Shown piece after piece: positions 32,206 through 36,361 of a stretch of DNA of 36,361 bases. The position numbers were made by a program, and so were the translations under genes. The notes beneath the pieces were generated by a model. It did not search any database and was not told the origin of the DNA. It worked only from the letters and a program-made list of their open reading frames with translations. Where the stretch lies: positions 1 to 36,361 of the forward strand of contig JAPORZ010000058.1 of NCBI GenBank assembly GCA_026709915.1, read 5' to 3'. The first letter of the stretch is position 1. Each line of letters starts with the position of its first letter. The stretch is from Gammaproteobacteria bacterium (GTDB lineage: Bacteria; Pseudomonadota; Gammaproteobacteria; Eutrophobiales; Eutrophobiaceae).

Positions 32206-33999
32206 ATGGCTGCGGCTTACCCGCTGGTCCGGCATGACTATGACGTGGTGGTGGTAGGCGCCGGCGGCGCCGGCCTGCGCGCCACCTTCGGCATGGCGGA
32301 AAAAGGCTTGAAAACCGCTTGTATCACCAAGGTGTTCCCCACCCGCAGCCATACTGTGGCGGCGCAGGGCGGCATGAGCGCGGCGCTGGGCAACATGGGC
32401 GCGGATGACTGGCGCTGGCACATGTACGACACCGTAAAGGGGTCGGACTGGCTCGGCGATCAGGACGCCATCGAGTACATGTGCAAGGAGGCCGCGGCCG
32501 CGGTGATTGAACTGGAACACTACGGCGTGCCGTTCTCGCGCACCACGGACGGCAAGATCTACCAGCGTCCGTTCGGCGGCATGACCACGAACTTCGGCGA
32601 GGGCATCGCGCAGCGCACCTGCGCCGCAGCCGACCGCACCGGCCACGCCATCCTGCATACCTTGTACCAGCAATCACTTAAACATGACGCCGAGTTCTTC
32701 ATCGAATATTTTGCCATCGACCTGATCCTGGACGAAGACGGCGCCTGCCGCGGCGTGCTGGCCTGGGACTTGGAGCAAGGCCAGTTGCACTGTTTTCGCG
32801 CCCATACCGTGGTGCTGGCCACCGGCGGCTACGGCCGAGCCTATTTTTCCTGCACCTCGGCGCATACCTGCACCGGGGACGGCAATGCCATGCTGCTGCG
32901 CGCCGGCCTGCCCCTGCAGGACATGGAGTTCATCCAGTTTCATCCCACCGGCATCTACGGCGCCGGCGTCCTGATTACCGAGGGGGTGCGCGGCGAAGGC
33001 GGTTACCTGACCAACTCCGCAGGCGAGCGTTTCATGGAACGCTATGCGCCGAATGCCAAGGACCTGGCATCCCGCGATGTGGTGAGCCGTTCCATGACCA
33101 TTGAGATCCGCGAGGGGCGCGGCCTCGGCGCGGAACGCGACCACCTGCACCTGCACCTGGAACACCTGGGGCCGGAAGTGATTCACGAGCGCCTGCCTGG
33201 CATCGCCGAATCGGCGCGTATCTTTGCCGGGGTGGACGTGAGCAAGGCGCCCATCCCGGTGCTGCCGACGGTGCACTACAACATGGGCGGCGTCCCCACC
33301 AATTACCACGGCCAGGTGGTCACGCTGCGCGACGGCAACCCCGACCATATCGTGCCCGGGCTGATGGCCATCGGTGAGGCTGCCTGCGTCTCGGTGCACG
33401 GCGCCAACCGCCTCGGCTCGAACAGCTTGCTGGACCTGATCGTCTTCGGTCGCGCCGCCGCCCTGTGCGCGGCGCGGGAGATTAAACCCGGCGCCGCACA
33501 CAAACCCTTGGCTAACAGTCTCTTCGAACCTGCCCTGGCGCGCTTTGACCGCCTGCGTCATGCGCACGGCGAGTTGCGCACGGCGGCGATCAGAAACGAC
33601 ATGCAGCGCACCATGCAGACCAATGCCTCGGTGTTCCGCAACGGGGAGATTCTGGCCGAGGGGGTAAGTAAAATGGATGCCATTTACCGCTCCTTCGAGC
33701 AGGTCAACGTCTCCGATCGATCGCTGATCTGGAACACCGACCTGGTGGAGACCCTGGAACTGGAAAACCTGCTGCAATGCGCCCAGGCCAGCATCCGCGC
33801 CGCCGCCAACCGCACCGAAAGCCGCGGCGCCCACGCCCGCGAGGACTACCCGGAACGTGACGATGACAACTGGATGAAACACACCCTGTCCTGGCTGCAC
33901 CCGGAGCGCGGCGAGGTAAGTTTTGACTACCGGCCGGTGCACCTGAATACTCTCACGGATGAGGTACAGACGATAGCCCCCAAAAAGCGGGTGTATTAA
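32206..33999 (+). CDS. sdhA: Succinate dehydrogenase flavoprotein subunit
   Basis: Catalytic subunit of 597 residues, normal length. Visible motifs are the FAD loop [12 protein letters not shown], the covalent-flavin histidine His49 in SHTVAAQGG, the HPTGIYGAG active-site segment, and the [11 protein letters not shown] and [13 protein letters not shown] segments that close the FAD site. It oxidises succinate to fumarate. Covalent FAD attachment and assembly would be assisted by SdhE (34810) and the DUF1674 protein (30163), both encoded nearby. A long open frame antisense to it is a composition artefact. Confidence 0.96.
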   Translation: MAAAYPLVRHDYDVVVVGAGGAGLRATFGMAEKGLKTACITKVFPTRSHTVAAQGGMSAALGNMGADDWRWHMYDTVKGSDWLGDQDAIEYMCKEAAAAVIELEHYGVPFSRTTDGKIYQRPFGGMTTNFGEGIAQRTCAAADRTGHAILHTLYQQSLKHDAEFFIEYFAIDLILDEDGACRGVLAWDLEQGQLHCFRAHTVVLATGGYGRAYFSCTSAHTCTGDGNAMLLRAGLPLQDMEFIQFHPTGIYGAGVLITEGVRGEGGYLTNSAGERFMERYAPNAKDLASRDVVSRSMTIEIREGRGLGAERDHLHLHLEHLGPEVIHERLPGIAESARIFAGVDVSKAPIPVLPTVHYNMGGVPTNYHGQVVTLRDGNPDHIVPGLMAIGEAACVSVHGANRLGSNSLLDLIVFGRAAALCAAREIKPGAAHKPLANSLFEPALARFDRLRHAHGELRTAAIRNDMQRTMQTNASVFRNGEILAEGVSKMDAIYRSFEQVNVSDRSLIWNTDLVETLELENLLQCAQASIRAAANRTESRGAHAREDYPERDDDNWMKHTLSWLHPERGEVSFDYRPVHLNTLTDEVQTIAPKKRVY

Positions 34000-34027
34000 A
34001 CTGGCACTCTTTCAAGCTGATATTGCT

Positions 34028-34810
34028 ATGGCACAATTCACCTTACCGAAAAACTCAAAAGTCAAGCAAGGCAAGTCGTTTCCGCTGCGCGGGGCGAGCA
34101 CGCGCAAGAAGACCTTGCGCGTGTATCGCTGGGACCCGGATGCGGGGGAAAACCCGCGGCTGGACAGTTACGAAATCGATCCCGACCAGTGCGGACAAAT
34201 GGTGCTGGATGCGCTGATCCATATCAAAAATGAGATAGACCCGACCCTGACGTTCCGCCGTTCCTGCCGCGAGGGCATCTGTGGTTCCTGCGCCATGAAT
34301 ATTGACGGGGTGAATACCCTGGCCTGCACCCGGGCCCTCAGCGACATCAGGCAGGACATCAACGTCTATCCCCTGCCGCATACCCCCGTAGTGAAGGACC
34401 TGGTGCCGGACCTGAAGCATTTCTACGCGCAATATGCCCACATCAAACCCTGGATGCAGACCGACGCCCCGGCGCCAGCACAGGGTGAACGCCGGCAATC
34501 CCGTGCCGAACGGGAACAGCTGGATGGTCTGTACGAGTGCATCCTGTGCGCCTGCTGCTCCACATCCTGCCCCAGTTACTGGTGGAACAGCGAGCGCTAC
34601 CTGGGCCCGGCGGCCCTGTTGCAGGCTTACCGCTGGATCATCGACAGCCGGGACGAGAACACTGAGGCGCGCCTGGACGCGCTGCAAGACCCGTTCAGCA
34701 TGTATCGCTGCCACACCATTATGAACTGCACCAACACCTGCCCTAAGGGCCTGAACCCCGCCAAGGCCATCGCCAGGATTAAGCAGCGACTGGCGGCCAA
34801 GGCGTTTTGA
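34028..34810 (+). CDS. sdhB: Succinate dehydrogenase iron-sulfur subunit
   Basis: Electron-transfer subunit of 260 residues, somewhat longer than E. coli SdhB because of an extended basic N-terminus. The 2Fe-2S site is in [12 protein letters not shown] with a following cysteine in LACTR. The 4Fe-4S and 3Fe-4S sites are in [17 protein letters not shown] and [17 protein letters not shown]. It passes electrons from SdhA to the quinone site. The stop overlaps the ATG of sdhE (TGATG at 34808-34812). Confidence 0.95.
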   Translation: MAQFTLPKNSKVKQGKSFPLRGASTRKKTLRVYRWDPDAGENPRLDSYEIDPDQCGQMVLDALIHIKNEIDPTLTFRRSCREGICGSCAMNIDGVNTLACTRALSDIRQDINVYPLPHTPVVKDLVPDLKHFYAQYAHIKPWMQTDAPAPAQGERRQSRAEREQLDGLYECILCACCSTSCPSYWWNSERYLGPAALLQAYRWIIDSRDENTEARLDALQDPFSMYRCHTIMNCTNTCPKGLNPAKAIARIKQRLAAKAF

Positions 34811-35079
34811 TGGATTCCTGTCGGCATGACGCGCAAGAGAGTCTGAAACGGCTGTATTGGCGCTGCCGGCGCGGCACCCGGGAACTGGACCTGTTGCTGC
34901 TGCGCTTCCTGGAACGGGACTATCCGGGTTTGTCTGCGACAGAGCAATCCCTGTTCGGGGACCTGCTCGATGAGAGCGACCCTGACCTGTATGCCTGGCT
35001 CAGCGGACAGTGTGAACCGTCCAATCCGGACTACCTGCGTATTATCGGTAGAATTAAGGGAACCTCTAAGCGCTCATGA
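34810..35079 (+). CDS. sdhE: FAD assembly factor SdhE
   Basis: Protein of 89 residues from the ATG at 34810, which overlaps the sdhB stop by one base; a TTG three bases earlier is in frame but unnecessary. The RRGTRELDLLLLRF segment is the family signature (usually RRGMLELD) needed to promote covalent attachment of FAD to SdhA. The rest is the small helical bundle with DPDLYAWLSG. Direct coupling to sdhB makes this an uninterrupted complex II plus maturation operon. Confidence 0.92.
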   Translation: MDSCRHDAQESLKRLYWRCRRGTRELDLLLLRFLERDYPGLSATEQSLFGDLLDESDPDLYAWLSGQCEPSNPDYLRIIGRIKGTSKRS

Positions 35080-35095
35080 TCAGGCGACATAAAGT

Positions 35096-35112
35096 GTCCC
35101 TTCGGGACTTTT
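35096..35112 (+). terminator. Probable terminator of the sdh operon
   Basis: GTCCC (35096-35100), a 3-base loop and GGGAC (35104-35108) are followed by four T. It lies 16 bases after the sdhE stop. The stem is short but GC-rich. Confidence 0.55.
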
Positions 35113-35120
35113 CCCACTGC

Positions 35121-35140
35121 ATTCCCGCATTCGCGGGAAT
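35121..35140. repeat. Small ATTCCC...GGGAAT palindrome
   Basis: ATTCCC, eight bases, then GGGAAT; with flanking bases the stem is a perfect CATTCCCGC/GCGGGAATG around a 4-base loop (35120-35141). This is the form of a widespread REP-like palindrome in proteobacteria and matches the dRS3 pattern known from Neisseria. Only one copy is in the window. It lies between sdhE and ygfZ. Confidence 0.7.
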
Positions 35141-35169
35141 GACGACCAAGGGGCGAGTAGTTACCAAAA

Positions 35170-35883
35170 ATGAACACTGAACTGTCCGGCTTCCTCACCG
35201 CCATCAGCATCGCAGGCACAGACGCCGCGCCCTTCCTGCACGGGCAATTCACCACCGATGTCGCAGGGCTTGGCAACGGTCAGGCCGGTATCAGCGCCTG
35301 GTGCGACCCCAAGGGCCGGGCGCTGTTCACCTTCGTGCTGGCGCGGCAGGATGACGCATTTCTGTTACTGCTGTCGCCAGCGATGCGGGAGGCATTCAGC
35401 AAACGGTTGAGCCTGTACGTGCTGCGCGCCGACGTGGTCATCGGCGCGGCGACGACAGCGGCAGTCCCACCCCTGCCCTGGCTGTCCGCAACCGACACAA
35501 CCGCCCCGGCCGCGACCCTCATCAGGCACGGCATCCCCCTGCTCCACCCCCAAACCAGCGGCCACTTTCTGCCGCAGGAACTGAATCTGGATGACTTAGG
35601 CGCCTTGTCCTTCACCAAAGGCTGCTACCCCGGCCAGGAGATCATCGCCCGCCTGCGCTACCGCGGCGCCGTCAAACGCTGCTTGTGCCGGGCGACCACG
35701 GACAACCCAACCCCTCTGCAACCCGGCGCGGCCTTGCAGGCACATGGAGCTGACACGCAGGTCGGCACGGTAATAAACTCAGCAATCACCGACGCCGGTC
35801 AGGAATTGCTGGCCGTTCTGGAACGACCATTTATCGACGCCGGACGCGCAGCCGCAGACGGCTTTCCGGTTATCGTCAATTAA
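35170..35883 (+). CDS. ygfZ: YgfZ-like folate-binding Fe-S cluster/tRNA modification protein
   Basis: Protein of 237 residues with the GcvT-like fold. The diagnostic KGCYPGQEI motif sits near residue 155 with its conserved cysteine. The N-terminal segment FLHGQFTTDV is also typical. YgfZ takes part with tetrahydrofolate in Fe-S cluster repair and supports tRNA thio-modification enzymes. It is shorter than the E. coli protein (326 residues), with fewer residues in the middle domain, as in many other proteobacteria. The sdhE-ygfZ neighbourhood is conserved in gammaproteobacteria. It ends five bases from the convergent HigA-like gene. Confidence 0.9.
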   Translation: MNTELSGFLTAISIAGTDAAPFLHGQFTTDVAGLGNGQAGISAWCDPKGRALFTFVLARQDDAFLLLLSPAMREAFSKRLSLYVLRADVVIGAATTAAVPPLPWLSATDTTAPAATLIRHGIPLLHPQTSGHFLPQELNLDDLGALSFTKGCYPGQEIIARLRYRGAVKRCLCRATTDNPTPLQPGAALQAHGADTQVGTVINSAITDAGQELLAVLERPFIDAGRAAADGFPVIVN

Positions 35884-35888
35884 AGAGG

Positions 35889-36215
35889 TCAATTCGCCAC
35901 AGGCGCTTGAATTGGTTTTATTTTTTCCAGTTCGTAGCTCAAGCCCTGCTCTGCACGGCATAGATCATAGTTCTGTTGCAACCTCAACCAGACCCCTGGC
36001 CCGTTACCAACCAACCTGCCTATCCTCAACGCCATTTCCACCGTCACGGGATGAGTACAAGCCAGTACGCGATGAAGTTGCTGACGTGAGACGCCCAGCC
36101 GCCGAGCCATTTCACTGACTGATAAACCAAGCGCCGACAGCACATCTTCACGCAAGACTTCACCCGGATGCACCGACCGGCGCCTTAATGGACGTTTTAC
36201 AGTGTACTCAGTCAT
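35889..36215 (-). CDS. higA: HigA-family antitoxin-like helix-turn-helix protein
   Basis: XRE-type regulator of 108 residues. The start VHPGEVLREDVLSALGLS and the LGVSRQQLHRVLACTHPVTVEMALRIGRLV helix-turn-helix core are typical of HigA/VapI antitoxins, as is the GVWLRLQQNYDL segment. HigA represses its own promoter and neutralises the HigB mRNA interferase. In known loci higB lies directly upstream; here that side (36216-36361) holds only hairpins, so a toxin gene is absent within the window. It may be a solitary antitoxin or regulator. The ATG has a modest AGAGAA ribosome-binding site. Confidence 0.85.
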   Translation of the reverse strand: MTEYTVKRPLRRRSVHPGEVLREDVLSALGLSVSEMARRLGVSRQQLHRVLACTHPVTVEMALRIGRLVGNGPGVWLRLQQNYDLCRAEQGLSYELEKIKPIQAPVAN

Positions 36216-36225
36216 TTCTCTATAT

Positions 36226-36252
36226 GGTCACCTCTAAAAATTAGAGGTGACC
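36226..36252. repeat. 12-bp palindrome of the TTAGAGG repeat family
   Basis: GGTCACCTCTAA (36226-36237) and TTAGAGGTGACC (36241-36252) are exact reverse complements with a 3-base loop. It lies 10 bases upstream of the HigA-like start, where it could also influence that gene's leader or serve as an operator. It shares its core with the palindromes at 11026 and 14416. Confidence 0.8.
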
Positions 36253-36254
36253 GT

Positions 36255-36297
36255 GCAGCATAGGGATATGCTGCCATTTTTAGTCACGTAAGTGACT
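36255..36297. repeat. Two further small palindromes
   Basis: GCAGCATA (36255-36262) pairs with TATGCTGC (36267-36274); the same hairpin with a different loop occurs at 14483-14502. AGTCAC (36282-36287) pairs with GTGACT (36292-36297). Confidence 0.7.
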
Positions 36298-36303
36298 GAA
36301 AAT

Positions 36304-36339
36304 GAAGGAAATGAAAAATCACACTTTTTCATTTCCTTC
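36304..36339. repeat. Perfect 15-bp AG/CT-rich palindrome at the right edge
   Basis: GAAGGAAATGAAAAA (36304-36318) and TTTTTCATTTCCTTC (36325-36339) pair perfectly around TCACAC. The stem is AT-rich with purine and pyrimidine arms. It could be a terminator for a gene entering from the right, or part of the composite repeat. Confidence 0.7.
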
Positions 36340-36361
36340 TCTAAAAATGCCACGGAGGGCA

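Noticed and set aside
32674-33942. 422-codon open frame antisense to sdhA
   Set aside because: It mirrors a fully conserved sdhA; long antisense frames are common in GC-rich genes, and the translation is His/Gln/Val-rich without any recognisable domain.
36304-36339. Insertion-sequence terminal inverted repeats
   Set aside because: The arms are only six bases apart with no transposase between them, so they form a hairpin and not the ends of a transposon.

Overview
The window looks like a chromosomal segment of a gammaproteobacterium. The main reasons are the sdhCDAB-sdhE-ygfZ block, a YgfX-like protein, a TonB-dependent receptor with a proteobacterial plug, and PuuD-type urate oxidation. Base composition is moderate on the far left and GC-rich from about 14.6 kb on. 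The exact lineage cannot be read from the sequence. No tRNA, rRNA, CRISPR array or intact transposon was seen. No gene-free stretch exceeds 300 bases; the longest are about 200-230 bases and are described individually.

Region 1 (208-11042, plus strand): a TonB-dependent outer-membrane receptor, then an SDR dehydrogenase, an enoyl-CoA hydratase homologue, an acyl-CoA dehydrogenase, a two-domain flavoprotein of the 2-aminobenzoyl-CoA monooxygenase/reductase type, a thiolase and an AMP-forming CoA ligase. Together they encode an uptake and CoA-thioester route for an aromatic acid, most like aerobic 2-aminobenzoate (anthranilate) degradation. The route runs: import, CoA activation, hydroxylation with ring reduction, beta-oxidation-like cleavage.

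Region 2 (11087-14121): a convergent, cysteine-free, mostly helical protein of unknown function, then a HipB/HipA toxin-antitoxin pair with a self-overlapping operator and promoter.

Region 3 (14137-20980): the most interesting part. A 59-residue peptide with a double-glycine leader has its own sigma70-like promoter. It is followed by a perfect 15-bp hairpin and then a three-gene NHLM-type exporter: a HlyD-like fusion protein, an ABC transporter with an N-terminal C39 leader peptidase, and a second ABC transporter with a long N-terminal extension. No peptide-modifying enzyme is next to it. It looks like a compact ribosomal peptide (bacteriocin-like) export locus with a class-II-style leader.

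Region 4 (21064-22856): an IMP dehydrogenase-family protein whose mobile flap lacks the usual Arg-Tyr pair, and a small membrane/coiled-coil protein. Each has a clear sigma70-like promoter.

Region 5 (22947-30097, minus strand): a purine/urate oxidation operon (uraH, xdhA, xdhB, xdhC, puuD), with a YgfX-like gene upstream. Region 6 (30163-35883, plus strand): a DUF1674/SDHAF4-like succinate dehydrogenase assembly factor, a secreted endonuclease/exonuclease/phosphatase-family protein, sdhC-sdhD-sdhA-sdhB-sdhE and ygfZ. Region 7 (35889-36361): a HigA-like antitoxin on the minus strand and a dense cluster of four hairpins.

A recurring TTAGAGG-centred palindromic element occurs in intergenic spaces across the window (near 57, 5624, 8216, 11026, 14416 and 36226). 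It appears to be a dispersed repeat family of this genome.
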